Of a stretch of 64,000 nucleotides of DNA, positions 1-10,061 are shown piece after piece. Position 1 is the stretch's first letter. Each line of letters opens with the position of its first letter. The notes under the pieces are model-generated. The model had not been told where the DNA came from. It saw only the letters and a program-made list of their open reading frames with translations, and did not search any database. The stretch is from positions 186,001 to 250,000 of the forward strand of contig JAVTVJ010001214.1 in the NCBI GenBank assembly GCA_034509425.1, written 5' to 3'. The stretch is from Eopsaltria australis. Its lineage: Eukaryota; Chordata; Aves; Passeriformes; Petroicidae. The translations under genes and the position numbers were made by a program.

Positions 1-1690
1 AGTCCACGTGAAGAAACGGTTATCATATTTAGGTGTGATTTTGCTGTTTGCAGTTTCTCTGCTCTCAAACTGTTTTCCTTATCTCCAATTCAGGGATGTT
101 TCACATTCCTACAAAACAGGAGAGAAACAAACTTCCCTGGCAAAATATGCCTGAGTGAAAGAAGTTGTTAATTGCATTCACTTATTCAGGTGGAGTTTTA
201 GCTATTATTCTGTGAAGTGCTTGTTGCACCACTTGTGCTGTTTCCCACAGGTTTTCAGTGGGGTTTCCTCCAATTGATTGTTCAGTGGAGGGAATGAGAC
301 TGCTTTTAAAAATTTTGCAAGGGTTTCAGTCTCTGAATTAGGCATTTGAGTTGCCTTGGTTTTTTTAGGGTTTTAGCAGGCTTCTGCTATTTGCCCTGGA
401 GCAGTTCCCCTTATCAATTTGCTCCTTTTGTTCCAGTGATTTTCCTTCTGGACATGATTAAGTTTGGTAGCAAGCAATGCCATTGGCTCCAGCATTTTTA
501 AATAACCAATCATATTTTTAGTAACTAATCATCTTTTACCCAATTGCTCCCTATGCCAATTTTTTGCATCAAGTCCACCCCAGGGAGACGGAGGTGACTA
601 ATAAATTACCCAGGGAAGGATAACAAAATATTTTCCCCTAAAGTTTTAAATACCTAGGCCTGCATGGGGACAACACCATCCCCACAAGGCAGCAGCTGCA
701 GAATTGGCCTCAGGATTAGAACCTGCCAATTCTAGTTCTGCACAACAAACCAAGGACTGGTGGGGGGTTGCTCACAAGATAGGAGTTGCAGAATTGGCTT
801 CAGGACTGAAGCCTGGCAATTCTGACTTTTCACAACAAAACACAAAAAAGCACAGGGGTGTGGGTCCCCTCTAAACAGGAGGTTTTAGGCTCTGCACAAC
901 CGCCACATAGACAAAGGAGTTAAACTGCTAAATCCATTTACTACAATATCCACAATTCCATTAGAAAAAGGTGCACTCAAAATTCTAAACTCAGAAGAAA
1001 CCAGAATGCCCACAACCCCTCAAGGGAAGGTGGTCCAAGTGCTAAGAATTCCTGCGAAAGGAGTTCTAACAATCTTCCATCCCCTTTAAAGAAGTAGTGT
1101 GTAGAGTTCTAAGATGCAGTAGAGAAGGAATTTGGTGAGAAGAGACAGTATTATTGTGAAAGGCACTTCGGGTCAGAGGATGGTGCACTGCTCGACTATG
1201 CCAATTAAATGTTAAGATCCAGTTATGAACGTTCTTTGAAATGCCCCTGCCCAAAATAAGGTGCAAATGAGACCATATGCCAGTGACATTTCAGGGTGGA
1301 GCCTCTGTAGACCTGGCTTCTGTGGGCTGTGGTCTTCCCCACCCCAAACTCAGCCAGGGATAATTTTTAGCTGCTGGGTTTGGCTCACATTCTTTCCCTT
1401 GTTTACTTGTTTGTTTCTCCCCACGCCTGCGGCTGATGAAAGAATGGGTTTTCCCTTTTTCTAACCTCAGTAGTTTGACTTACAGTCCAAAGTTGCAGTC
1501 AGCCATCTTCAGGGATGCTTCTTTGGTTGCAGCTTCTTTTTACAGTTTTCGTTATAATGAGCAAAACTTTATATCAATGTTTGAGGCATGAACTATTTCA
1601 GTCTCTGACAGTGGGGAAGAACAGCGACGAGTCCAGACACAAAAGAAAACCAAAATCAAAGTGGCTTTGGGATAAGAACCATCCCCAAGA
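1..1690. other. gene-free 5' flank with AT-rich sequence and hairpin repeats
   Basis: No protein-coding gene is recognisable here. The stretch is AT-rich and contains two related hairpin-forming repeats at about 690-850, listed separately. Short open frames such as the one on the minus strand at 1066-1266 have no family features I recognise. Homology to the GVIN duplication unit begins near 1690. The promoter of the first GVIN copy is not visible in this stretch and probably lies left of the window. Confidence 0.6.
690..850. repeat. two tandem-related hairpin repeats (about 90 bp period)
   Basis: Two imperfect direct copies, about 690-755 and 780-845, each contain a short inverted repeat. 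In the first, AGAATTGGC at 700-708 is matched by its exact reverse complement GCCAATTCT at 725-733. In the second, AGAATTGGCTTCAG from 790 pairs with CTGAAGCC...AATTCT ending at 823. Both copies run on into a CACAACAAA-like stretch. The element family is not recognised. Confidence 0.6.
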
Positions 1691-2763
1691 GAGGACCCAG
1701 CACCCTTCAGAGCCATTTCCCAGGGGCCCTCTGTAACTTGCCCCTGAGCAGCCTGAAGTCTGCTCTCCTCATGGCCAGGGTTGAAGGTTTGCTGGCACTT
1801 CTCCTCCTGTCACCAGAGATTTTATACTCAGTGGCTCCGTGGTGGCTGTGGCCAAGACGGCCACCAATGGGCACTTGCTTGACGAGAGCCTCTGTGGTAA
1901 GGAGCAGCAGATGACAGAGGGCACCTCTGTGAGTTGGCTGCCAGCATCTCCAGTCTCTCCTGATGGGAATCCTCACCAGGCTGCCCCAGGCACAGCTGTG
2001 GGCAGGGACAAGGTGGGTTTTCCCCCTGCACTGGGGTGGGCCCCCCGAGTGTGCCAGGAAGCAGCTGGTGGGAAGAGGCGTGAGTGGGGCGAGGGAGGGG
2101 CTGGGCGCCGGCAGCTGGAGCAGGAGCACAGGTCAGAGCCCGTGTGGCCGTGCCGGGCGTGGGGGGAGTGTGTGTGGGGAGTGTGGGGTGCCCGTGGGGG
2201 GAGTGTGTGAGCGCTGCCTGCGGGTGCTGGGAGCAGCAGGCTGGGCCAGCCAGCGAGCAGGGCAGGCGTGGGGCTGGGCAGAGGGTGCAGGATGCAGGCA
2301 GGGCTGTTGGATGGGCAGAGGGGCTGTGCCAGTGCTCGAGGGAGCCAGGAATGGCCCTGGCTGTCTGCACTTGTGGATTGAGGAGTTGTGTTGGGAGGAT
2401 GTGGGTGATGGTGAAGGCGGCACCTTGTCCAGGGCAGGTTGTGTGGGTGACTGACTCTGTTTTTCTGTGTGTGTGTGTGTCTGTGTGTGTGTGCATCCAT
2501 GTGTTCCTCTGTCTGTGTCTGTCTATGTATTTCTGTTGTCTGTGGGATACACACTCAGCTTCAGGGTTGACCCTGCAAACAGGAAAGCAACAGGCACATG
2601 CAGAGTGCTGGGAAGGAGACCCTGGCTCTTGTGCCATGCCAGGCTGGGCTCCAGCAGCCGGGTGGGAGCGATCCCCAGGGCCGCATCTGCTGCAGAGCCT
2701 CTGCCAGGAGGCTGGGGCCTCTGACAACACACCTTAGGCAAAGTCTCTTTTCTTCCTCCACAG
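1690..2763 (+). other. 5' flank/intron of GVIN copy 1, duplicated at 25.75-26.75 kb
   Basis: This stretch aligns by eye with 25.75-26.75 kb. The part at 2067-2450 differs at only about three positions from 26107-26490 although it is non-coding. It ends in a pyrimidine-rich tract and CCACAG acceptor at 2758-2763, so it is read as the end of the intron before the giant coding exon. A GT-rich microsatellite lies at about 2465-2500. The GC-rich composition produces long spurious open frames on both strands. Confidence 0.65.
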
Positions 2764-2765
2764 CC

Positions 2766-5700
2766 ATGGGTTCACAGGAGAACACACAAGAGGGGGATGC
2801 AAAGGCACAGCTCCTGGCAGAGGCATTTGCGAAGGAAGGATTGGATGCTGGATACTGGCTGCCCAAAGTGTCTCAGATCCTGGGAATCAAGTGCAGAGAA
2901 GCCCTCAAACATCTGGATTATAAAGACTACCTCAGGTTGGAATGTGAAGTACAGCACCCCTGGGAGAAGAAAGCACTCCAGAAACTCCTGAACATAAAAG
3001 ATGACAAAACGTGTGAGGAGTTGCAAAAGCAGCATTCGGAAAGGACAAAGCAGAGACAAGAAGTGGCCAAACAAGCCCTGAATGATCTGACAGAAATGCA
3101 CAACAGCCACAGCCACAACCAGGATGCTCTGAGGCAGAAAGCAGAGACTCTATGGCAAGCCATGGAGATTCCCAAAGAGTTTTGGCCACCACCAAAGACA
3201 CCCTTGGCAGATATGCTGGAGAGCATCCACAAGCAGCTGGAACAGCAGGAGTTGTCAGTGGGCAGGAGGGAGAACATCCCCGACACGGAGGTGCTGAGTC
3301 AAGCGTCAGGGGGACTGGTCCTGCAAGGCATCTACAGAACCAGCAGACCTGAAGATGTGCTTGCAAGACGAGAGCAGATCTTGAGGGTTCCTGAGGGATT
3401 CCAGCTCGCTGGTCCAGAGCAAGGATCACTGCTTGAGAGGAAGGAGTTCTCCTCCTCTGCAGCAGAATCCACTTTCACCAAGTCCATGGAGCAGCTGGGG
3501 TTCAGCATCAGCGTTTCTGCCAAAGCCGTGTTTTGGGGCATTAATCTGGAAGCGGGTGTAGATCACAGCAGCTCCTCACAGTCACAGCACACCCACCAGT
3601 CCCACTCGGAGCAGAGCTACTTTTGCACCACCATGTACCAGTACATCCCTCTGGCCTCCTGCTACTTCCAAAGGCATCAGCTTCAGCTCTCAGATGCTGC
3701 TCTGCGGGAGCTACAAGAGATGGAGCAGCTTTTGAGCGTCACTCAGGAAGAAGACCTGCTGAAGATGTGTGAGAGCTTCTTCTGCAGGTTTGGTTCCCAC
3801 ATAAACCAGGGTCCCATCCACTTTGGGGGGGTATTCTGGTGGAAGGCATCTACAGAAGGGTTCCGAGCCGAGCAGCGGGAAGAGATGAAGCGACAAACCT
3901 GTGAAGCACTGAACAGCTTTGTCAGGAACAGCTGGGGTGCCTTTGGGGCCAGTGCTGCGGGGGCCCTGGATGTTTCCAAATCCAGCTCAAAGGCTTCTGT
4001 CCAGGGAAGAGCAGGAGAGAGTTCCCACACAGCAATTCAGCTCTATGTGGTCAACACAGGGGGCCCATCCGACACAGCTTCTCTTCCTCAGTGGAAAATG
4101 GGGCTCGTGTCGGATAACACAACGTGGTGTGTTATTGACCGTGGCTTTGAGCTGATCCCAGTGTGGGACATCATCCTGTGCAATCACAGCAGGGATTTTC
4201 AGTCTGTCAGTCAGGTGAGCAGAGCACTCAGGGCTGCGTACAAAGCGCTGACAAATCAGGGTGTCGGCACCATTTTTGGAGAGGCACTGAGAAATACAGT
4301 GCAAGAGGCTAGAGATTTCATGGTGTCTGTGAAGACCTGGGAGGTGACGGCAGATGACAGGAAGCTGCAAAGCCTGATGGAGCTAAAAGATGATCTGAAT
4401 GCAAAAACCAGGAACCCCAGTGTGTGGATCAATGTGTGTCTGTCAGACAAAGCCCTGCAGGACTTCCTGGTGAACACCGTGTGGAGTTGCCAGGAATCAC
4501 CTCCAGAAAACACCACCTCTATCAAGGTAATGTTGAGGAGCCTCCTGTATCCTCATATCTACTCTGTCAAGGACTTCCCTGAGGCTTCCTTCATTATGCA
4601 ATGGATCTTCCAGACTGAGCACCCGCTTCCCAAATCTCCCAAAGTCTCTGATCTTGAAGAGCTCATCAAGACACTGCAGCAAAAGAAGGAGCACATCTAT
4701 GCTGTCACCTACGCACCAGGAAGCTCTACTTCTGCTGTTCATGAAGCAAAGATAGAAGCCACCCTGACCACCAGCCTTGCGATTTATTCCTTACTCCAGT
4801 CTCTCCAGAAAAGGGCTGAGAAGGACATGGAACTGTTGGTGCTCTTGATTGCCACCAGCACAGGGTACCAGGTGGAAGGCAGCACTTTTCTGCACCTCCT
4901 TGGACACCCAGAAATTCAGTACATGGCCAAGGAAATGGAAGCGGCCCACAAGGAGTACATGGACCTGAAGGAGCAAGATGCTGACAGAGCTGAGGCCTCC
5001 CTTCTGCTGATGGGTCTGACTGTGACACCAGAAAGTCGAGAGCTGTCCCCTGAGCAGAAGAGGGAGCGTTTAGTTTTCATGGAAGATCACATGAAAGGCT
5101 TGTGGTCCACACGGATAAAGATTCTTCTCCAGAAACACAGTGCAGGTGAAGACTGGGAGAGGCTGGAACGGGACTTGCATTCCTTGATCAGTGGGTGCTT
5201 GGATGAGAAATTGGACGAACAGAGAATGCAGAACATACTCAGAGACCTGGAAGACACTTTTCCAACACTGGAGCCCCTCAGTCAGTCCCAATCCAAGTCA
5301 GATGGCAGCAAATCCAAAGCAAATGAACCCATTGCAAACCAGGAGTTTTTCCAGCTGCTCAAGCACCTTGGACTTGAAAGGCACTATCCAAGGAAAATGG
5401 GGATGGGAAATTTCCACACCATCTGCAAGACATCTCTGCAGGACAGCCAGCCCAGCCAGGACACAGAACTGCCATTTTACTTCTTGCAAAAGCTGTTAAC
5501 TGTGGATTACCAGGTGAGGTACCTGACTTGCTGGGATGAGAGCAACCCAGGACTTGCACCCGTGTCAGAAACTACAGAGCAAGAGGACCAACAATTAGAC
5601 TCCTTTGAAAGGTTTCTTGATAATCTAACAGAAGCAGCCCCTGAAGCTGAAAGCAGGGACAGCCATGTGCACCCCATGGACCTGCAGATGGCCATTTTCC

Positions 5701-8700
5701 ATTGTGCTGATGACTTCCTGAGACAGTCCCTTGCAACCAAGCTGGCGTTCTGCCAACTGGCGCTGCCTCTGCTGGTGCCCAACCCGTGCACTCCACACAT
5801 CGAGTTCCCGCTCTACGCCCTCAGCCAAATCCAAAGGAGCTGGAAAGAGGCAGAGAAGTCGGGAAAGCAGGCTGGAACAAAGAGTTACAACAACAAACTC
5901 ATCTCTCAGGCACAGACACCCATCGTGTCCTTCATCCGCATTGGCAGCTCAGCCTCATCTTCCAAGTCTCAGCTCCTGAACGCTCTGCTGAGCAAACGCA
6001 AACACGACACTTTCTTCCACCGCCACTGCAGAGGCAGCACCAGAGAGCGTCTGCTGATGGAAGGGGTGGTGGAGATTGCCTGGTACTGTCCCCGTGGAAG
6101 CCCTGATGACACCTTTGAGTGCTGCGTGGCTTTCTGTAACCTGCATGGAGATGCCAGGGCTCACGGGGCACAGCTGCAGTTCCTGCAGGAGATCTCTGCT
6201 GTCACCGTGGCTCTGGTATCTGATTCAGAGCACATGGACGACAGGGGGAAACAGCTTCTGCAGGGCCTGTGGCAGTCACAAAGGCCTTTGGTTTGTCTTC
6301 TCACGGAAAAAGCGAATGTTGCAGCTGGCAGAGCCAGTAAAACCATAACAATAGGGATCAAGAACAGAAATGAAGCAGAACTGATGGTCCAGCTGACCAA
6401 GACAATCAGAGATCTCCTGGAAGGGTCCAATTCACGTTTCAGCCTGGATGCCTGTGTGGACAAAGCTCGAAAGCACGGATTCATAGTGGATACAGAGCAA
6501 CCCACGTGTGTGACAGCCAAAGAAAAGGCAAAGGAGCTGGTGGAGCTTCTGAAGAAAGAGAAGCTGTCTGAGATCAAATCCCAGCTGCTGCCCCTTCAAG
6601 GAAAGCTGTGGAAGCAGTGGTGCAAAAAGGACAAAGAACTCACTCGCTTGCAGGAGAAGAGGAACAAGAGCATTGAGCATCATCGTAGCCAAATTGAATA
6701 TGAGAAGAAAGACATAAGGAGAAAGCAACTTGATAAAGCCTTCCCTCTCAATCCACTGATGAGATCATTCCTTGTCTTTCTCCAGTCACAGCCAGCAGAT
6801 ACCAAGAAATACTTCCTGCACTGGATGAAGGTCTTTATGGATGAGCTGTCCTGCGGTCGCCTTGAAGAACTGAGGAGAGAGTACCACGAGTTATGGTCTG
6901 AAATCCTGGCAAGAAAGAAAAGTAAGAAAAAGCCCAGTGGGAATGCTGAGTTGCTGAGTAAGTTGGATGCCCTCTCTGATGAAATCAACGATTCATCCAT
7001 CGGCCTGGAGCACCTTCTGAGAGAGGTAGGGCAGATTTATGAAGCTCTCCAATTAATGAAGACAAAGAAGGAGAATTTTGTCAGACTTCCGGAAATTGCA
7101 GCAGATCTGATGGTTTCAGGGCATCCTGTGGAGCTGATGGATGGGGATGCTTCTTATGTGCCCTTGCGCTGGGTGGGAGCAATCTTTGACAGCTTAATTG
7201 AGAAGCTGGGGGACAAACGAGTGTTTGTGCTCTCCGTGCTCGGCATCCAGAGCACAGGCAAGTCCACCCTGCTGAATGCCATGTTTGGTCTGCAGTTCAA
7301 CGTCAGCGCGGGGAGATGCACCCGCGGAGCCTTTATGCAGCTCATCCCAGTGGGCGAGGAGCTGCAGCAAGACTTGGGCTTTGATTTTGTGCTGGTGGTT
7401 GACACAGAGGGACTTCGTGCCATCGAGATGGCCAATAAACAGTCCCTGAACCATGACAATGAGCTGGCCACCTTTGTCATTGGCATCGGCAACCTGACTG
7501 TGATCAATATCTTTGGAGAAAATCCATCAGAAATGCAAGATGTTCTCCAGATCGCTGTGCAGGCTTTCCTGAGGATGAAGAAAGTCAATCTTTCTCCAAG
7601 CTGCCTCTTTGTCCACCAAAACGTGGGAGAAGCAACTGCCAAGGAGCAGAACATGGAAGGACAAAGGCGTTTGCAGGAAAAGCTGGATGAAATGACCGTG
7701 GTAGCTGCCCAGCAGGAATTCTGTGACATCTCCTCTTTCAGTGATGTCATTGGCTTTGATGTGAAGACCCACATTCACTACTTTGCTCACCTGTGGGAAG
7801 GAAATCCCCCGATGGCGCCACCCAACCCCACCTACAGCCAGAACGTCCAGCAACTAAAGAGCAAAATCCTCCAGGCTGCCCAGACCCAGTCACAGCGCGG
7901 CATTTTGAGCCTCTCAAGCCTGAAAGATCGTATTGGTGACCTCTGGAATGCTTTGGTGAATGAAAACTTTGTTTTCAGCTTCAAGAATTCCCTGGAGATT
8001 GCTGCATACAGGAAACTGGAAAGTGCCTTTAGTCAGTGGACCTGGAGGCTGAGGAGTCACATCTTGGATGTACAGATGAGACTGGACAACAAAATTCGGA
8101 ATGGGGACTTGCAGAATGTCATCAGAGAAGACATTGAAGAGCAGGTGCAAGAGACAAGTGATGCCATTGAGAAAGAAGTGGAAAAGTTTTTCAGGGAAGA
8201 CAAAGACCATGAGACACTGGTCCAGTGGAAATCAAGCACAGAGCTGAAGCTGAAAGATCTAAAAGAGACTCTTTTTCATGAAACGAAAAGGAAATGTGAG
8301 AATCTCATTGAGCTACAGAAGGAGCAGAGGAAACTGGATGGAAGTAAGTTGGAATATGAAGATGAGCTCCTGAGAAGGAGTAGGGAGTTGGCTGTGACTC
8401 TAAAAGGGAAGAGCCTCAGTGAGAGAGCACTAAAGGACAACTTTACTCTTGTCTGGAACAAGTGGATTGCCGAAGTTTGCCGTGCTACTCGTCCTCCAGA
8501 ACGGGTAGATATCGATGCAGAAATTGAAGATGTCCTTCTAGAGCACTTTAAGGAGCCAGGTTTCCATGCACGGATCAGGTCATTTTCCAAAGACAGAGGA
8601 TTTTCTTTTGATATGGATAAACACGTCATCAAGAGGAAGATTTTGCGTGTCATCCCAGATCCATGGAGGATTCCCGATGCTGATGTGACCAACTTTCAGC

Positions 8701-10061
8701 ATATCACAGACAACATCATAGCGTCTGTGAAGGCAAACATTGATAAGAAGGAACAGGAGAAACGGGATTACAGTCGAAATTTTATTCATGAAATACTCAA
8801 TGAAGTACAGAAAGGTGTGAACTCTGTCCCCAGCAATGCAAAATATACTTTTAACAAAGATTACAGCATGGATTTATCTCTGTATCTGTGCAGAATGGCA
8901 GCAGAAAGGTTTAAAGCCATGCATGAAGCATTCCGAAAGGCAAATGACCCAGTTGTGTACCTGAACAGCAAGAGAGAGGATTTCTTCCAGTGTTTCCAGA
9001 TTTCCTGCCAAGGAGCCACTTCCATCACAAGTTTTGTTGTTTTCCTTTGTGACAAGATTGAACCAGCTCTTCGCCGGGCAGTCTATGAGAGGACGGCGAA
9101 AGACATCGCTGAGGACATGCAGGGCAAATTCCCAGATTTCAGGGGCAACAGAGCCAATCTGGAAGTTTGCATGCTAAGATACCTGGCAGAACAAGAAAAT
9201 TTTGAGTATTTCAGACAGTACCTTAAGTTCCCAAAACAGTTTTTTCAGAGTTACATTGAGACACAAGTTAAGAGTTACTGTTTAGATGGGTGCAGGAGGC
9301 TGGAAATGTTTTTAGATTCCTCCCTTAATCATCTCTATCAAAACATCGTGTCAGCTGTTTCTCTGTCAACTCAAATTGTCAAAGATAGAAAAGACAGAGA
9401 AGACAAAATCTCTCTTTGGCTGGATGAATTTTGCAGAGAACTGACAGAGGTGATCAACTTGCCCAGAAGTGACCTGAAGGGCATCGAGCACCAGGAGGTC
9501 ACAGACATTGAGTTCCTGCGCAGCGTGATGGCTCAAGCTGTAGATGATCTGAGGGCCAGGCTCAGGAAGGAATTTGCTGGTGCTGACATGAGCTCGTTTT
9601 CAGTGCAGCCTCACACCATCCTGGCAGAGCATTTTTCGGGGTGCTGGGAGCAGTGTCCCTTTTGTGGGGCTATCTGCACAAACACCATGCAGAATCACGA
9701 TGGAGATCATCAGCTGGTCTTCCATCGCCCAGAAGCTTTGAAGGGATGGAGGTGGGTGAACACAGACCACCTGGTCATTGATATTTGTTCCAGCTCTGTC
9801 GCAAGTGATTGCCTTTTCAGACCTGAATCATCTTACAATTGGTTCCCCTACAAGAGATACCGTGATGCAGGACCTCCTTTTTCCAATTGGAAAATCCTGC
9901 CTGATCCTTCCATGCAGGCCTACTGGAAATGGTTTGTGTGTCATTTCAGGACAGAGCTGGAAGCTTTGTTCAATGGGAAATTTAAGGGCAAAGGAGAAAT
10001 CCCTGCGGCATGGTGGAGCGTTACCAAGCAGGAAGCACTGTCTGAGCTGGGCAATCGTTAG
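2766..10061 (+). CDS. GVIN1: Interferon-induced very large GTPase (GVIN/VLIG family), copy 1, single giant exon
   Basis: A 2431-residue uninterrupted frame ending in TAG. The start is the ATG two bases after a CCACAG acceptor; the open frame upstream of it (2598-2765) is intron. Single-exon coding of about 2400 residues is the hallmark of the VLIG family of IFN-inducible cytosolic and nuclear GTPases, implicated in cell-autonomous defence. In order: helical N-terminus (1-80); MACPF-like region (about 190-475) with FGSH at 342-345 and TGG at 431-433; helical region; degenerate GTPase-like module around G1060 (GSSASSSKS); coiled coil (about 1260-1325); active VLIG G domain with P-loop GIQSTGKST at 1493-1501 and DTEG at 1546-1549; C-terminal coiled coils (about 1780-1880); and a Cys/His cluster from C2297 (CPFC). 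It is patchily near-identical to the copy at 26749-34032. No frameshift is seen, so it appears functional. Confidence 0.93.
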   Translation: MGSQENTQEGDAKAQLLAEAFAKEGLDAGYWLPKVSQILGIKCREALKHLDYKDYLRLECEVQHPWEKKALQKLLNIKDDKTCEELQKQHSERTKQRQEVAKQALNDLTEMHNSHSHNQDALRQKAETLWQAMEIPKEFWPPPKTPLADMLESIHKQLEQQELSVGRRENIPDTEVLSQASGGLVLQGIYRTSRPEDVLARREQILRVPEGFQLAGPEQGSLLERKEFSSSAAESTFTKSMEQLGFSISVSAKAVFWGINLEAGVDHSSSSQSQHTHQSHSEQSYFCTTMYQYIPLASCYFQRHQLQLSDAALRELQEMEQLLSVTQEEDLLKMCESFFCRFGSHINQGPIHFGGVFWWKASTEGFRAEQREEMKRQTCEALNSFVRNSWGAFGASAAGALDVSKSSSKASVQGRAGESSHTAIQLYVVNTGGPSDTASLPQWKMGLVSDNTTWCVIDRGFELIPVWDIILCNHSRDFQSVSQVSRALRAAYKALTNQGVGTIFGEALRNTVQEARDFMVSVKTWEVTADDRKLQSLMELKDDLNAKTRNPSVWINVCLSDKALQDFLVNTVWSCQESPPENTTSIKVMLRSLLYPHIYSVKDFPEASFIMQWIFQTEHPLPKSPKVSDLEELIKTLQQKKEHIYAVTYAPGSSTSAVHEAKIEATLTTSLAIYSLLQSLQKRAEKDMELLVLLIATSTGYQVEGSTFLHLLGHPEIQYMAKEMEAAHKEYMDLKEQDADRAEASLLLMGLTVTPESRELSPEQKRERLVFMEDHMKGLWSTRIKILLQKHSAGEDWERLERDLHSLISGCLDEKLDEQRMQNILRDLEDTFPTLEPLSQSQSKSDGSKSKANEPIANQEFFQLLKHLGLERHYPRKMGMGNFHTICKTSLQDSQPSQDTELPFYFLQKLLTVDYQVRYLTCWDESNPGLAPVSETTEQEDQQLDSFERFLDNLTEAAPEAESRDSHVHPMDLQMAIFHCADDFLRQSLATKLAFCQLALPLLVPNPCTPHIEFPLYALSQIQRSWKEAEKSGKQAGTKSYNNKLISQAQTPIVSFIRIGSSASSSKSQLLNALLSKRKHDTFFHRHCRGSTRERLLMEGVVEIAWYCPRGSPDDTFECCVAFCNLHGDARAHGAQLQFLQEISAVTVALVSDSEHMDDRGKQLLQGLWQSQRPLVCLLTEKANVAAGRASKTITIGIKNRNEAELMVQLTKTIRDLLEGSNSRFSLDACVDKARKHGFIVDTEQPTCVTAKEKAKELVELLKKEKLSEIKSQLLPLQGKLWKQWCKKDKELTRLQEKRNKSIEHHRSQIEYEKKDIRRKQLDKAFPLNPLMRSFLVFLQSQPADTKKYFLHWMKVFMDELSCGRLEELRREYHELWSEILARKKSKKKPSGNAELLSKLDALSDEINDSSIGLEHLLREVGQIYEALQLMKTKKENFVRLPEIAADLMVSGHPVELMDGDASYVPLRWVGAIFDSLIEKLGDKRVFVLSVLGIQSTGKSTLLNAMFGLQFNVSAGRCTRGAFMQLIPVGEELQQDLGFDFVLVVDTEGLRAIEMANKQSLNHDNELATFVIGIGNLTVINIFGENPSEMQDVLQIAVQAFLRMKKVNLSPSCLFVHQNVGEATAKEQNMEGQRRLQEKLDEMTVVAAQQEFCDISSFSDVIGFDVKTHIHYFAHLWEGNPPMAPPNPTYSQNVQQLKSKILQAAQTQSQRGILSLSSLKDRIGDLWNALVNENFVFSFKNSLEIAAYRKLESAFSQWTWRLRSHILDVQMRLDNKIRNGDLQNVIREDIEEQVQETSDAIEKEVEKFFREDKDHETLVQWKSSTELKLKDLKETLFHETKRKCENLIELQKEQRKLDGSKLEYEDELLRRSRELAVTLKGKSLSERALKDNFTLVWNKWIAEVCRATRPPERVDIDAEIEDVLLEHFKEPGFHARIRSFSKDRGFSFDMDKHVIKRKILRVIPDPWRIPDADVTNFQHITDNIIASVKANIDKKEQEKRDYSRNFIHEILNEVQKGVNSVPSNAKYTFNKDYSMDLSLYLCRMAAERFKAMHEAFRKANDPVVYLNSKREDFFQCFQISCQGATSITSFVVFLCDKIEPALRRAVYERTAKDIAEDMQGKFPDFRGNRANLEVCMLRYLAEQENFEYFRQYLKFPKQFFQSYIETQVKSYCLDGCRRLEMFLDSSLNHLYQNIVSAVSLSTQIVKDRKDREDKISLWLDEFCRELTEVINLPRSDLKGIEHQEVTDIEFLRSVMAQAVDDLRARLRKEFAGADMSSFSVQPHTILAEHFSGCWEQCPFCGAICTNTMQNHDGDHQLVFHRPEALKGWRWVNTDHLVIDICSSSVASDCLFRPESSYNWFPYKRYRDAGPPFSNWKILPDPSMQAYWKWFVCHFRTELEALFNGKFKGKGEIPAAWWSVTKQEALSELGNR

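Noticed and set aside
1828..2730. 300-residue minus-strand frame upstream of GVIN copy 1
   Set aside because: GC-rich intron sequence with overlapping frames on both strands and a GT repeat coded as TH-rich peptide; the duplicate at 26 kb does not preserve the same frame.
2598..2765. 56-residue N-terminal extension of the GVIN copy 1 frame (similarly 26491-26748 for copy 2)
   Set aside because: It lies upstream of a conserved pyrimidine tract and CCACAG acceptor, crosses a GT microsatellite in copy 2 and is not conserved between copies; the ATG after the acceptor gives matching proteins.
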